From: Candidatus Vicinibacter affinis
GTDB taxonomy: Bacteria > Bacteroidota > Bacteroidia > Chitinophagales > Saprospiraceae
Direction: 5' to 3'
Length of the DNA: 64,000 nucleotides
Assembly (NCBI GenBank): GCA_016714365.1
Contig: JADJNH010000005.1
Location: forward strand, 2,022,501-2,086,500
Part shown: positions 27,697 through 37,899 of the stretch, piece by piece
Layout of the letters: the number at the start of each line of letters is the position of its first letter
Position numbering within the stretch: the stretch's first letter is position 1
Made by a program: the position numbers and the translations under genes
Notes under the pieces: model-generated
Databases searched by the model: none
What the model saw: only the letters and a program-made list of their open reading frames with translations
What the model was told of the DNA's origin: nothing

Positions 27697-28782
27697 TTAT
27701 TGGTGGCTGTCCAACCAGTTTTTAACAGCCAGCCGATATGAATTGAGCGATTCATCAAAATACTGTTTATCTTGTTTGCTCGTACGTTCAGGGGGAGTTT
27801 TGATCAAAATTTCCTGCAGTCTTAACATGTCCGGCAAGAATAAATCGGAACTGTCTTTAAATTGTGTTTCTAAAACACGACACACGGTTTCAATTTGGAT
27901 GTACCCTATATAAAGACTGTTTGGGTCACTGAGTGATTTTTGCAGGCCATCAGCCATCAGGGGAAGACTTTTTTTTAAGGGTTGAATGAAATCTGCTGGA
28001 TGATCAATTTTATTGCCATCTAAAAATGCATATCCCCAATATACATCACTAAGTTCAGGATGGTTTAGCATCTCCATCAGTTCTCCTTCCCAGTTTTCGT
28101 ATGATTTAATTTTGCTCACTGCTGCACTTCGAATCCTTTCATCATTGTTTCGATGAGTATGGCTTAACAGCCCTTTTATGGAAGGATCTTGATATTTATT
28201 GATTTCTTGCATGGAGGCATTGAATGCCCATTGAGAACTGTCTGCGCTTTCCGTGTGTCGCACGGTTTTCGCTGTCCTGACTATTTTAGGAATAAGTACA
28301 AGTCCAAAACCCAGAAAACACCCCAGCAAAAGTGGAGCCTTATAAAAAAATGGCGAAAGTGTGGATTGCCATTCCGGATTTAATATAATGGCATACGGCA
28401 CCAGCATCAGCAATGGCAACCATAAAGAACCAAAATATACAGGCAGGCTCAGCAAATTCCACATTCCTGAAAGGTGGGCAGATGACCTAAATTCCATTCT
28501 GGCCATCGCACAATAAACAACTCCTGCCACCATACCTGACCACAAGATTCCTACTCCAATATTTCTCAATGTTTTAGTGTCGGACAACCAATTAAAACCT
28601 CCTTTGGAAGTGATGAAAATGGTCAGTAATAAACTGCTTACTGCATACGCAGCCATAATGACGAATCCAATAAAGGCATATCCCATAAGCCGTTCACCGG
28701 TTGCATTCACCTTTTGTAAGTTGAAAATGATCAGTGCAAGATAAGTAGTGGAAGTAAGGCCAAGTAACAGATTTCCAAACAT
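27697..28782 (-). CDS. Hypothetical membrane protein with helical repeat-like C-terminus
   Basis: The first 195 residues hold about six transmembrane segments (LLLGLTSTTYLALIIF, FIGFVIMAAYAVSSLLLTIF, LLGCFLGFGLVLIPKIV). The last 160 residues are soluble and helical with HEAT-like character (DERIRSAAVSKIKSYENWEG, ELSDVYWGYAFLDGN). No family was recognised. It precedes the 154-residue hypothetical gene by 14 bp in what looks like a two-gene operon. A role in membrane sensing or protein-protein contact is only a guess. Confidence 0.6.
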   Translation of the reverse strand: MFGNLLLGLTSTTYLALIIFNLQKVNATGERLMGYAFIGFVIMAAYAVSSLLLTIFITSKGGFNWLSDTKTLRNIGVGILWSGMVAGVVYCAMARMEFRSSAHLSGMWNLLSLPVYFGSLWLPLLMLVPYAIILNPEWQSTLSPFFYKAPLLLGCFLGFGLVLIPKIVRTAKTVRHTESADSSQWAFNASMQEINKYQDPSIKGLLSHTHRNNDERIRSAAVSKIKSYENWEGELMEMLNHPELSDVYWGYAFLDGNKIDHPADFIQPLKKSLPLMADGLQKSLSDPNSLYIGYIQIETVCRVLETQFKDSSDLFLPDMLRLQEILIKTPPERTSKQDKQYFDESLNSYRLAVKNWLDSHQ

Positions 28783-28848
28783 GAGATTGTATATAAAGAT
28801 GAAAGATAAGAAATCAATTGGACTATATTGATTAAAGAATTCCTTAAT

Positions 28849-29286
28849 TTAGTGAGTCTTAAATTTTCTTTTTATTCCAAGTGCAATATTCGCTAGAAGG
28901 ATAAGCTGACCCAATACAAATGTAAAAAATAGAATTTGAATAGAGATTCCAATGAATTCATGATTCTTTGTTGTAAAATGTGATGGATGGATGCCGATAT
29001 ATAGTAGGATAAATAAAAGGAATGCTGTGATTGTCGTTATTAGCACATGAGTACAGCTAAGGGTTTTAGAATATAAGTAATTGTTGATCCCTAAATACAA
29101 TATGCAAAGGCATGTTAGAGAAATGGGAATGATCCAGAGGAAATTGTTAAATGAAATTCCAAGCACAACAATTTCCTGTCTATCTTGTATTGCAATCGGA
29201 AGAAATGCCACAACATTTACCAAAAAAATGGATGTAATCAATAAAAGTAAATATGGATTTTCTTTCAGATAAATATTTAGTTTCAT
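28849..29286 (-). CDS. Hypothetical four-helix membrane protein
   Basis: The 145-residue product has four evenly spaced transmembrane helices (PYLLLLITSIFLVNVVAFL, FLWIIPISLTCLCILYL, HVLITTITAFLLFILLYI, IQILFFTFVLGQLILLANI) and short basic ends. It matches no family I recognise. It lies 66 bp upstream of the membrane/HEAT-like gene on the same strand and may share its transcript. Confidence 0.55.
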   Translation of the reverse strand: MKLNIYLKENPYLLLLITSIFLVNVVAFLPIAIQDRQEIVVLGISFNNFLWIIPISLTCLCILYLGINNYLYSKTLSCTHVLITTITAFLLFILLYIGIHPSHFTTKNHEFIGISIQILFFTFVLGQLILLANIALGIKRKFKTH

Positions 29287-29562
29287 TCTCTATGATTATA
29301 ATTACCTTTTATTTTTGGCAGCGAGGACGTACTTTTTCTTAAAAATCTACTGCTCCCAATTTTACAATTTAAAATTTCATTGCTTCATATTATTTATTAT
29401 ATTTACGGTTTAAATTTACTGCAATATACGCCTTCTAATATTTGCGAATTAGATTTCTTAAAAATTAGTTTGGGAATCAAATTATAAACAAATGTTTAAG
29501 CAGAGACAAGTGGCATTTTGCAGTCAATTATAGAGTTTGGCTTCATAATAGAGGAACATAAT

Positions 29563-30282
29563 ATGATCGCGAGAAATGCAATTGATTGGCATACCGGTAT
29601 TGCCAGAAATTTTGACCAAAAATATACAACGAGCAAGAATTTCAGGGAACGTTATTCCATATGGACGGACATTATTGACAAATACAGTAATGATAAATTT
29701 CTCGTTTTAGACATTGGTTGTGGGAGTGGGGTGTTTTCATTTTATTCTGCAGAAAGGAATAAAGAGGTTATTGGTGTTGATGCAAGTGAAAAGATGTTGC
29801 AAATATGCTTTGAAAAGTTGGATGAACTGGCTACAAAAAATGTAAAATTCATAAATGGGAATATAGAGTCCCTGTCTCAGCACGTTGATCACAAGGCTGA
29901 TATGGTCATTTGTTCAAGCGTATTGGAATACATCGACGATCTGGATGCATCTATAGAGCTGATTAAGCAATCAATGAATGTAGATGGGGTGTTTTTATTA
30001 TCTATGCCAAACAAACAGAGTCTATACAGAAAATTGGAGGCGCTTTCTTACAAACTCTTTGGACGACCTAAGTATTATAAGTATGTCAAAAACGTCTGCA
30101 CATTGGATGAAATGACAATCAAGCTAAAGAGGTTTGGCTTTTCTACAATGGAATATAAATACTATGGCGAAACCACATTTCTATCTGCCATATTTCGCAA
30201 AATGAGGTTGCCCCAATATTCTGACAATTTGTATGTGATTGTTGCGCGGGTATTATCCGGACAGACTGAGGCCAAATCCTGA
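29563..30282 (+). CDS. Class I SAM-dependent methyltransferase
   Basis: A Rossmann-fold methyltransferase of 239 residues. Motif I is VLDIGCGSGVFSFYSA (about 47-62), followed by IGVDASEKML and the acceptor-side SSVLEYIDDLDASI. The substrate is unknown; family members methylate small molecules, quinones or glycan lipids. A TTG at 29518 extends the frame, but the ATG at 29563 is preceded by an AGAGG-type ribosome-binding site 8 bp upstream and is preferred. It is the only plus-strand gene between minus-strand neighbours, so it is probably monocistronic. Confidence 0.85.
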   Translation: MIARNAIDWHTGIARNFDQKYTTSKNFRERYSIWTDIIDKYSNDKFLVLDIGCGSGVFSFYSAERNKEVIGVDASEKMLQICFEKLDELATKNVKFINGNIESLSQHVDHKADMVICSSVLEYIDDLDASIELIKQSMNVDGVFLLSMPNKQSLYRKLEALSYKLFGRPKYYKYVKNVCTLDEMTIKLKRFGFSTMEYKYYGETTFLSAIFRKMRLPQYSDNLYVIVARVLSGQTEAKS

Positions 30283-30382
30283 CATTGCAAATTAGATTGG
30301 ACAGTATAAAAAAATCAGCCCATTTAACATTTAGGGAGATATAATTTCGGTCAACTAGTTCAGGTCTTAAAATTGTTATTTG

Positions 30383-31060
30383 CTAATTACTTTCTATTTT
30401 ATCCTTAAAGGTCACTTTGCCGGTGTCTAAATCATAATATGCTCCTATCACAGTTAAGTGTTTGTCCTCAACAAGATGCTTTAAAATAGGTGTCGAATTT
30501 TGCAAGGTGGTGACACCATGGTTGATGTTGGCATGTATGGCCAGATCAGGATTGGTTTTTAAGCTGTCCAGAATTGCTTTTTCTTCATCTTCGTTTGAAA
30601 TATAGTCTACGATGTTTTGAATGTGATCTTCATGCCTTTCATTGTTGGATGAAATAAATGCTTCAATCGCACCGCAGTTTTCATGTCCCAGCACAATTAC
30701 AAGATTGCAGTGCAAGTGCTCAACAGCATATTCTATACTTCCTAACTCATAGTCACCGATCACATTCCCGGCTGTCCGAATTGTAAAAATGTCTCCTAGT
30801 CCCTGATCAAAAATGAGTTCAGGTGGAATTCTCGAATCTGAACAACTTACAACGACAGCAAACGGATGCTGTCCTTTTTTAAGTTCTCTTATTCTTTGCA
30901 AAGTTTCATCAGGATGAATCGGAGCTCCCTTGGCAAATCTTTGATTTCCCAATTTCAATTTGTCCAGGGGACTCAATTGATCTAGTTGTACTTTATTGGT
31001 GTTCTGATTGCAAGAACAAGCTAAAATTATAAAATAGAATACAATTATTATCTTTTTCAT
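30383..31060 (-). CDS. Beta-class carbonic anhydrase with lipoprotein signal peptide
   Basis: This enzyme interconverts CO2 and bicarbonate. The zinc site is complete: CSDSR supplies Cys, Asp and Arg (VVSCSDSRIPPELIFDQG, about residues 70-87), and LGHENCGA supplies the second His and Cys. The N-terminus is a lipoprotein signal (FIILACSC, lipobox near residues 12-17), so the protein is probably anchored in the periplasm or outer membrane. The closest distant link in the window is the SbtA-type bicarbonate transporter at 49221-50183. The length (225 residues) fits a beta-carbonic anhydrase plus signal. It is monocistronic by position. Confidence 0.92.
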   Translation of the reverse strand: MKKIIIVFYFIILACSCNQNTNKVQLDQLSPLDKLKLGNQRFAKGAPIHPDETLQRIRELKKGQHPFAVVVSCSDSRIPPELIFDQGLGDIFTIRTAGNVIGDYELGSIEYAVEHLHCNLVIVLGHENCGAIEAFISSNNERHEDHIQNIVDYISNEDEEKAILDSLKTNPDLAIHANINHGVTTLQNSTPILKHLVEDKHLTVIGAYYDLDTGKVTFKDKIESN

Positions 31061-31565
31061 GGATTTAAGGATTATTCGTTAGAGGTGAGGAACGGTTCGA
31101 TTGATTTGGTATCGATTTTGAGAACCGAGATTTTCATTTATTGCAGTATTTGCTGATAATTTGAATAATCTAATACATAAATATTCAACGTAAATTTATC
31201 ATTTTTGTTTTTACTTTCTTGTTTTATTTGATGAATGAATATTTTGTTTGATCGTAACGACAATTCTAAGAATTTTTGTCGTTTCGTATAAAAGTTCCTC
31301 GAATTTAATTTTTAATTGAGAGCGAATTATTATGCATTTGCAGCCTGCTTCTTTTATGGTGATTAAACCTAAATGTGTGTATTATTTAAAGTGAAAATAT
31401 TGCTTCGAGAATTATGTCCATATTAATTGATTTATTGTCGCAAGATTTTGCAAAACACTAATCAAAAGATATTGGAAAGTAGATAAGAGCAATCAGAACT
31501 TGAATGCAGCATCCCATTTACTCCTAATAAGTTAACCTGTGTTATAGGTCGGATTGACTGAGTCA
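31061..31565. other. Gene-free stretch
   Basis: No convincing gene is seen between the carbonic anhydrase and the beta-helix T9SS gene. The region holds the inverted repeat at 31256-31283. Confidence 0.5.
31256..31283. repeat. Inverted repeat (possible operator or hairpin)
   Basis: Arms AACGACAA (31256-31263) and TTGTCGTT (31276-31283) are perfectly complementary. Inner bases ATTCT and AGAAT can also pair, with a three-base bulge. It sits 196 bp upstream of the carbonic anhydrase start and 283 bp upstream of the beta-helix gene, so the regulated gene is unclear. Confidence 0.45.
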
Positions 31566-33425
31566 ATGGTAAAAATACATTGTATTCTGGCAAAATTTAG
31601 GGTCAACTTTTCAATTAAATCAAAATTCCAATTAAATTTGTCATCAGTGAAAGGATCTATTTTATTTATAGCTTTTTTACTTTGCTTAGGTAGTAGGGTA
31701 AATTGTACTAATTATTATTTCTCTTCAAGCCGGGGGAACGATAATTGGAGCGGACGTCTTCAAGAACCCAACGCTTCCCGAACGGATGGTCCCAAAAACA
31801 GTCTACAGACCTTGAGCAATTTGCTGAATCAAACTGTTGGGGCGGGAGACAGTGTTTTTATGTCCAGATCTGATACCTGGACCACTGTTCAAGGCATCGA
31901 GCTTAGATCTGCCAACGGATCCCCCAACCAATACCTTTTTTTAGGAGCTTATGGAAATGGTTCTTTACCATTAATCTATTTAGAAGGTCAGGGTAATGTA
32001 CTTACCTGCAGAGGCTCTGACACGGATCCTTCTTCATTTCTACACATCAGCCAAATTGCACTGAGCACCCGATTGACTACTAATCGACCAACGGGTCTCT
32101 GGGTAGGGGAGTCATGGTATCCCAATAAGCCACACCATATTTTATTGGATGGTTTACGGATCAACTATTGCAGCAATGGAATGATTCTTTATGAGCAAGA
32201 CATTACAGTTCAAAATTGTCTTTTCACCAACAATGGAAATGGCAATACAGGTCAGGGAATCTTCTGTTCTGCAAAAAATGTAATTATTCGCGACAATGTT
32301 TTAGACAACAACGGCAGTGGAAGCGTTTTTGTGCACAGCATGTACATCAGCCAAACTGAAAATGTATTGATCGAAGGTAATGAAATCAAAAATGCGGACG
32401 ACGGTCTAAAGCTAAGAACCACCAACAATCTCATCGTGCGCAACAACATTATACACGATACCCGCATTCATAGCATTCATCTTGGAGGGGATGAAGGAGG
32501 AGGTATGCGCAACGTAATTGTTGAGGGTAACATCCTGTTCAATGTTCCCCAAGGCCTAAGAATTGCGTCGGAATCAGGAAACCAGAGCCTCCTTACTGAA
32601 AATGTGATGGTAAGAAACAACATCTTTCCGGCCATGGTGCAAATCTCATCCAATGGCCCTGTGAAAGATATTTATTTTTTTAACAATCTCTTCCATTCGA
32701 CCAACAATCAGCCGACACTTTTAATTTGTCAAGCAGTTCAGCCTGTCAATGTGCAGATTCGAAATAATATATTCTACAAGATCACCCCTCAGGCCGGACA
32801 TTCATTAATCACCTTCCAGGCATTATCTGGTTTGAGTGGTGTGATGCTCGATCACAACCTTTACCATTTTCCTGTTCAGAGTCAAAATCTGATCACGGTT
32901 GGCAATCAAAATTTTAACAGTTTATCAACCTTTCGCAACCAATATCCAGCGCATGAGCGCAATGGTCAAAATGGCGATCCAAATTTTGTAAATCCACCAT
33001 TGGACTTCCATTTAAGTACAGCGAGTTTATTGGCCATTGATCGCGGGGTAGACTTAACTGGAGTAGTAGAATTGGATCTGGATGGGCGTATAAGACCTCA
33101 GGATGGTGATGGCGTTGGTGGGGCAGCTTATGACATTGGGCCCTATGAGTTTTGTTGCTTTACTTCAATTGTTGAGGAGCAAAAGAGTACCGAATTTATT
33201 AGACTTACTCCTAATCCTCTTCGTGACAGATTAATTATTAACCACCGAGGCGTGCATTTAAATAGGATTTCGATTTGCACGGTGGAAGGAATAGAGATTA
33301 AGTCCTTAGTTGCAGAACAAGAAATAACGGAACTAGATCTGAATGAACTCTTGCCTGGCGTTTATTTTATGAAGGCTTGGTCTGTTGATCAGCGTTTGCA
33401 TTCAATTCCATTTGTAAAATGGTAA
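31566..33425 (+). CDS. Secreted right-handed beta-helix protein with T9SS sorting domain
   Basis: The protein has a hydrophobic signal segment (GSILFIAFLLCLGSRVNC), then a parallel beta-helix built from repeated turns such as NVIIRDNVLDNNGSG, NVLIEGNEIKNADDG and NLIVRNNIIHDT between residues 170 and 340. Beta-helices of this kind occur in polysaccharide lyases and other carbohydrate-binding proteins. The C-terminus (ending IPFVKW) contains the T9SS-like LTPNPLRDRLIINH. A TTG at 31554 extends the frame, the ATG at 31566 is used here, and a GTG at 31647 directly before the signal segment is the best alternative start. Confidence 0.78.
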   Translation: MVKIHCILAKFRVNFSIKSKFQLNLSSVKGSILFIAFLLCLGSRVNCTNYYFSSSRGNDNWSGRLQEPNASRTDGPKNSLQTLSNLLNQTVGAGDSVFMSRSDTWTTVQGIELRSANGSPNQYLFLGAYGNGSLPLIYLEGQGNVLTCRGSDTDPSSFLHISQIALSTRLTTNRPTGLWVGESWYPNKPHHILLDGLRINYCSNGMILYEQDITVQNCLFTNNGNGNTGQGIFCSAKNVIIRDNVLDNNGSGSVFVHSMYISQTENVLIEGNEIKNADDGLKLRTTNNLIVRNNIIHDTRIHSIHLGGDEGGGMRNVIVEGNILFNVPQGLRIASESGNQSLLTENVMVRNNIFPAMVQISSNGPVKDIYFFNNLFHSTNNQPTLLICQAVQPVNVQIRNNIFYKITPQAGHSLITFQALSGLSGVMLDHNLYHFPVQSQNLITVGNQNFNSLSTFRNQYPAHERNGQNGDPNFVNPPLDFHLSTASLLAIDRGVDLTGVVELDLDGRIRPQDGDGVGGAAYDIGPYEFCCFTSIVEEQKSTEFIRLTPNPLRDRLIINHRGVHLNRISICTVEGIEIKSLVAEQEITELDLNELLPGVYFMKAWSVDQRLHSIPFVKW

Positions 33426-33499
33426 CACATTATTTTTCTGAATTTTGATCATTTGCAAGGTAAACTACTCATTCAGTTATAGTCTATACTCTATTGCCA

Positions 33500-34384
33500 T
33501 TATATTTTTAAGATCCTAAAAAATTCTCTGTCAAATATTGTGAAGTATTCTTCAGCGCTGAATTTTTCAAAATGTGGGACAAAGAAATCTAAAATTTCAC
33601 GTTCTCGCTTATTGTAAGATCTTAGATACTCCATTTTTAATTTTGCCTCACTTGTTATATTTATCTGCACGCTGGGTTCCGGCATTCCGGACACTTCGTA
33701 TATTTTTTTTGCATTTTGCCATTCATCTCCGGAAAATCCCCAAGTTTTCATTCTTTCACCATGGCGTTTCATAATGGTATTTTCCATGTGCTGAGTATAA
33801 ACACTTTGGTATATGTATGTCGGTGAAATAAGTTTGTCTGATGTTAAATTAATGACCATCTGGCTTATGAAAACGTGTTCCGGATGCCCGTAACCACCCA
33901 TTTCATTATCAAGACTAAAAATGACAGTCGGCTTAAATTTATTGATGTATTTTATGTATTCCCTCACAATAACTTCCTTATTGAAAACATCGTTAAATCT
34001 ATTTTTCGGAATTGGTTCGGAGGGATTTTTGGCACTTTTCAAATCATTTCTGTATTGTTCAGGCGTCAAATGGACAAACATAACCGTATCCAAAATATTG
34101 CGGCATGCCAATATTTGAGCAGCATTTCTCTCCGGTGACTTTGAAAAACTTACTACCGCAATTTCCCAACCATCTTTGTTGAGCTTTGATATCGTTCCTG
34201 CCATTCCGCACATGTCGTCATCGTGGGCAACGATGATCATGGCTCTTTTAGGTTCAATGTTTTGAAGTAAGGTGTCGTTAAGGAATGTTTCAGTCGGGGC
34301 AAATTGAGTAATATCTTTGATATTTTTGCAAGAGTAATTCAAGCACAATATTGAAATTAGAAACAGGTATAGATTATTATTCAT
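33500..34384 (-). CDS. PIG-L (LmbE) family deacetylase, lipoprotein
   Basis: PIG-L enzymes remove acetyl groups from N-acetylglucosamine-type substrates in a metal-dependent way. The start motif reads IIVAHDDDMCGMAG; the family consensus is AHPDDE, so the histidine and two aspartates are kept but the following glutamate is methionine. The second metal motif is GHPEHVFIS (near residue 165). The N-terminus is a lipoprotein signal (ISILCLNYSCKN), which places the enzyme in the periplasm or outer membrane. Length (294 residues) is normal. It is not in an obvious operon. Confidence 0.82.
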   Translation of the reverse strand: MNNNLYLFLISILCLNYSCKNIKDITQFAPTETFLNDTLLQNIEPKRAMIIVAHDDDMCGMAGTISKLNKDGWEIAVVSFSKSPERNAAQILACRNILDTVMFVHLTPEQYRNDLKSAKNPSEPIPKNRFNDVFNKEVIVREYIKYINKFKPTVIFSLDNEMGGYGHPEHVFISQMVINLTSDKLISPTYIYQSVYTQHMENTIMKRHGERMKTWGFSGDEWQNAKKIYEVSGMPEPSVQINITSEAKLKMEYLRSYNKREREILDFFVPHFEKFSAEEYFTIFDREFFRILKI

Positions 34385-34619
34385 TCAATTTTCTTATATT
34401 GTATTAATATTTCTAATTAATTCTTTATAAGATTCATCATAGGAAATTCCTACACAAATCTTCCTTCAAAAGAATCCAGTTAAAATTGGGCATTCCTTGC
34501 AAGTTGATAATTTTAGTCTGGCGGTCTATAAAGAATCCACGCACAAGTAGTATTTGTCATTTTGTCTTCGACTTTGGAGGGAACTTTTCTTCCAGGTGAA
34601 CTTTTATGGTAGATTTCAT

Positions 34620-35618
34620 TTAGTTCATATACCATGCGGCAACCAACAACAATATAATCCAATGGTATAAAGTATCTATACAAAATATAGGCAGCCATCG
34701 TATGAAGGTACTGACCAAACTAAAGTCAAAAGTCTTCTTTATTGCCATAAAATAATAAACAGCATTGATAATTGGAATTGATAAAAAAATCGAATAGGGA
34801 GCATTGAAGAAACTGATCATAGCCGCCAGGATCCATAACCATATAGACTGAAAAAGAGGAATCCATGTATTTGTATGAATAGTAAATATCATTGAATCAT
34901 AATAGTACATTTTCTTTCGATATAGTATTGGGAATAATATTAGAGCATTGAGTGGAAGCAACAGAACAAAAATTAGATTATTTCCGGTAGTCATTTTTTT
35001 AGTGTAGGCCGATAAGGTTAATTTGCTATTTATTTGGTTTCGATAGGCTTTTATTAATAGAATATGAAAGTAATCTGTCTTGTACATTTGAGTCTGCAAC
35101 CAACTTTTTATTTTATGGTCAGGAATGCTTTTTAATTCTCTTTGTGTACTAAGGGGTGTCGAGGGCAGGGTAGGCCAGAGTGTATTGGAAATAATTTTTA
35201 TTGAAGTGCTTGATGAATCAGACATTTCATCAAATCGCAAGCTTAGTGCTTTACCTGATTCCACTGAAGGTTCTGAATAACGAGCACCTATATCTATTAG
35301 AAGCCAATAACTGAACATGAATAATGCTGTGCACCAAATGTACATCCTTACAGGAGGGGAGTAACGAACTCTTTTATCTTCAATATAATCTTTTGTGATT
35401 TTACCAGGATGTAAAATTAAGGTCTTAACGGTTAACCAAGTCTTATTGTCAAGGTGGAAAATGCCTTCCATTAACTCGTATAAGTAGTGAAAGAAGGGCA
35501 TTCGAGGGCTGTGATTTCTCTGACCACAATTTGGACAGTAATTCATAATTGCCAGGTCAATCTTAAAATCGTAGTTGCAATTTTTGCAATGTTGGGTCCG
35601 TATTTTTTTTGAGGACAT
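34620..35618 (-). CDS. DUF3667 domain-containing membrane protein
   Basis: The N-terminus has two CXXC pairs that could bind zinc (HCKNCNYDF, YCPNCGQRN). The DUF3667 region follows (YELMEGIFHLDNKTWLTVKT, HPGKITKDYIEDKRVRYSPPVRMYIW). About four transmembrane helices lie in the rest of the 332 residues. DUF3667 proteins are common in Bacteroidota and have no known function. The gene is flanked by AT-rich spacers and seems monocistronic. Confidence 0.85.
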   Translation of the reverse strand: MSSKKIRTQHCKNCNYDFKIDLAIMNYCPNCGQRNHSPRMPFFHYLYELMEGIFHLDNKTWLTVKTLILHPGKITKDYIEDKRVRYSPPVRMYIWCTALFMFSYWLLIDIGARYSEPSVESGKALSLRFDEMSDSSSTSIKIISNTLWPTLPSTPLSTQRELKSIPDHKIKSWLQTQMYKTDYFHILLIKAYRNQINSKLTLSAYTKKMTTGNNLIFVLLLPLNALILFPILYRKKMYYYDSMIFTIHTNTWIPLFQSIWLWILAAMISFFNAPYSIFLSIPIINAVYYFMAIKKTFDFSLVSTFIRWLPIFCIDTLYHWIILLLVAAWYMN

Positions 35619-36442
35619 AGAATTAATAAATTTTATTTAAAAACTAATAAATTTTACTTCCAGCTTGTGGACGAATTAATGAAAAATTGTTGTCCCTAAG
35701 GTTCATAGATTCGGATTTATACGCAAAATACACTAATTTTTGAAATAATGGCTTCCTATTTATCAAAGAGAAGTAGAACTAAAACATTGTCTGAATTGAT
35801 ATTTTTATAGATTATAGTCAAATTCTAAGGGTAGCATTTGCTTAAGAGGGTATAAGCAAATATAATATCTTTTAATTAAATATTTAATACTTAATGATTC
35901 CTATGTCATTTCAAAGCATTTGTATGTACTTCAAGAATATGCTTTCATTTTGCGCTATAGTTCTATTGTTTAAAACATAATATACAATAGAACTTCTTCA
36001 GGCAAGGCCATGAACAATTTACACTGGAACTAACATGAATGAATGTACTTTAATTGCCATCAAAGTTATGTATGGTAATTCTTGAAGTAAATGCACTTCA
36101 AAAAACGGCGAGTTGAAACTGAATGGTCATATTTTACCCAAAGGTGTATTTGAAAAGTTCTTATTATGACTCTAATTGGAGGTTATATAATGGTCAACAA
36201 TGTTTTTCTGATTATCAAATATCCAAATTGTTCAGAACCAAAAATAGGAATCTCCAACTATTTAATTTCAGAAATACTCTAGTTATGTTACACAAAAAAT
36301 TATTTAAGAACTTTAACAACCGTTCTTAATCATAGACAGTTACCTTTTCAAATTCTTTTGTAAAATTAAATTTGCTTTGCTTTTATTGAATTTTGCAAAG
36401 TTTTAATGAACATGAAATCCAGCAGCCACAAATATATAGTTA
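35619..36442. other. Gene-free stretch
   Basis: A plus-strand frame of 68 codons at 36123-36329 is the only sizeable open frame. It lacks coding character, so no gene is called. The sequence is AT-rich and shows no clear terminator or repeat. Confidence 0.5.
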
Positions 36443-37858
36443 TTATTTAATCAATATTTTACCCTTGTCAACAACCTGGTTTTTATTCCATACTTGATAT
36501 ATATACAAGTTGCAAGGCAAGTCTAAATTAATTTCTGTAATTTGATCAACAATTTTTAAATTATAGACATTCGCTCCTAACAGATTGTAAATTTTTAATT
36601 CAGTTGCAACAACATCCTTTTTGTCCATCAGAAATATTCCATTTGTTGGATTGGGGTAAATTATAATATTGTTTCCATTGTATTCATCAATTGTATTTGT
36701 AGGTGAAATTATATTAAATAATTTAGAACATTCAGTGCCGTTGTAACTCGCTTTAAAAGTATACTTTCCGGGAATGGTCGGCAGTTTTTTGGAGGTTCCG
36801 TTTGCTCTGGTTTTGCTTGCTGCAGATGACACATAGGTCCAACTTGCAAAAGTAGATCCATCAGGATTAACAATACTCATGTCAGCAATTTTCCCTGCTA
36901 TTTCATCCCTGATAAAAATGTAAAATTTTGCAAATCCCGGAGGAAGGCCATTTCCCTGAAACGGAATTTGATAATTGTCACTTTCATTAAGTGTTTCGGT
37001 CATTGGACAAGGTGGTAATACGATATCTGTAGTGTTTACAGATACTTTAACAATGGAAGTCTCAGTATAGGCTTTTTGTGCTTCCCACCATGAATTACTG
37101 TTCAAGGAATTGCAAGTTCCTTTGAAGGGGTCAATTCTGGTAGCACTGGTACTTCCGGTCCAAACTTCAAAATGTAAATGAGGTCCTGAGGAACTTCCGG
37201 AACTGCCTACAATGCCTAGAAATTCACCTGCTGTCACAGTTTGGCCAATTGCTTTTTTGGTCAATGAATTTTTTTTCAAATGCCAATAATTTGCCTGTGA
37301 ACCATCTGAGTGACGAATAATTATATAATTGGCTGTTAAGTTATTGCCCGCACAGTTTTTATCAAATTCTCCATCATGTTTATCAAGAATGATTCCAGGT
37401 GCCGCAGCAACTACCTCGACTAAATCATGGTCCATTTTATAGAAATTAAAAGGCCAAATTGAAATATCAGTCCCACGATGGCCATCATAGGTATTGGTGC
37501 CACAATTAAAATCCTGAAACGCTCCGGAAGTGGTATTTTGATCAACATATGCAGAAACACGATAAAAGCTACAATCCCTAAGACTGTCTGATGCCTTTAA
37601 GGGCCACTTCAATAATACGACATTGTGCAGACTGCTTTTAATGATGCCACTTTGTTGAAGCATTTCCAAATTATCCTTGCACCGTTTTTCAATCACAGAA
37701 TATTGATCTGAAGTAATGCAGGGGTGATCGGCTTGATTCTCCATTTTAGTCTCATTTTTGTCCTTACTTATATAAATTTCCGGACCGACTTGGCCTACAG
37801 ACACATTTAGATTTAGTAAAAATATTGAGCACCAGGTTATATATCTTATTTTTCGCAT
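36443..37858 (-). CDS. Secreted M23 (LytM-like) metallopeptidase with T9SS sorting domain
   Basis: This 471-residue protein should cleave peptide cross-links in peptidoglycan or other glycine-rich substrates. The zinc site is complete: HRGTD (H127, D131) and HLHF (H227, H229), with the supporting YWHLKK histidine near 193. The signal peptide covers about residues 1-22. A beta-rich region follows the peptidase domain and a T9SS type A domain ends the protein (IYPNPTNGIFLMD, ending KGKILIK). It follows the M43 gene by 41 bp on the same strand and may share its transcript. Confidence 0.88.
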   Translation of the reverse strand: MRKIRYITWCSIFLLNLNVSVGQVGPEIYISKDKNETKMENQADHPCITSDQYSVIEKRCKDNLEMLQQSGIIKSSLHNVVLLKWPLKASDSLRDCSFYRVSAYVDQNTTSGAFQDFNCGTNTYDGHRGTDISIWPFNFYKMDHDLVEVVAAAPGIILDKHDGEFDKNCAGNNLTANYIIIRHSDGSQANYWHLKKNSLTKKAIGQTVTAGEFLGIVGSSGSSSGPHLHFEVWTGSTSATRIDPFKGTCNSLNSNSWWEAQKAYTETSIVKVSVNTTDIVLPPCPMTETLNESDNYQIPFQGNGLPPGFAKFYIFIRDEIAGKIADMSIVNPDGSTFASWTYVSSAASKTRANGTSKKLPTIPGKYTFKASYNGTECSKLFNIISPTNTIDEYNGNNIIIYPNPTNGIFLMDKKDVVATELKIYNLLGANVYNLKIVDQITEINLDLPCNLYIYQVWNKNQVVDKGKILIK

Positions 37859-37899
37859 TTGCTATTTTTTAATGTGAAAGGTAACTAATTATTTAATCT

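Noticed and set aside
31554..31565. TTG start for the beta-helix protein
   Set aside because: A normal ATG at 31566 follows, and the signal segment is further downstream, so TTG is unlikely.
36123..36329. 68-codon plus-strand frame in an AT-rich spacer
   Set aside because: Composition is random-looking with many lysine, asparagine and phenylalanine codons, there is no clear start signal and it is isolated from other genes.
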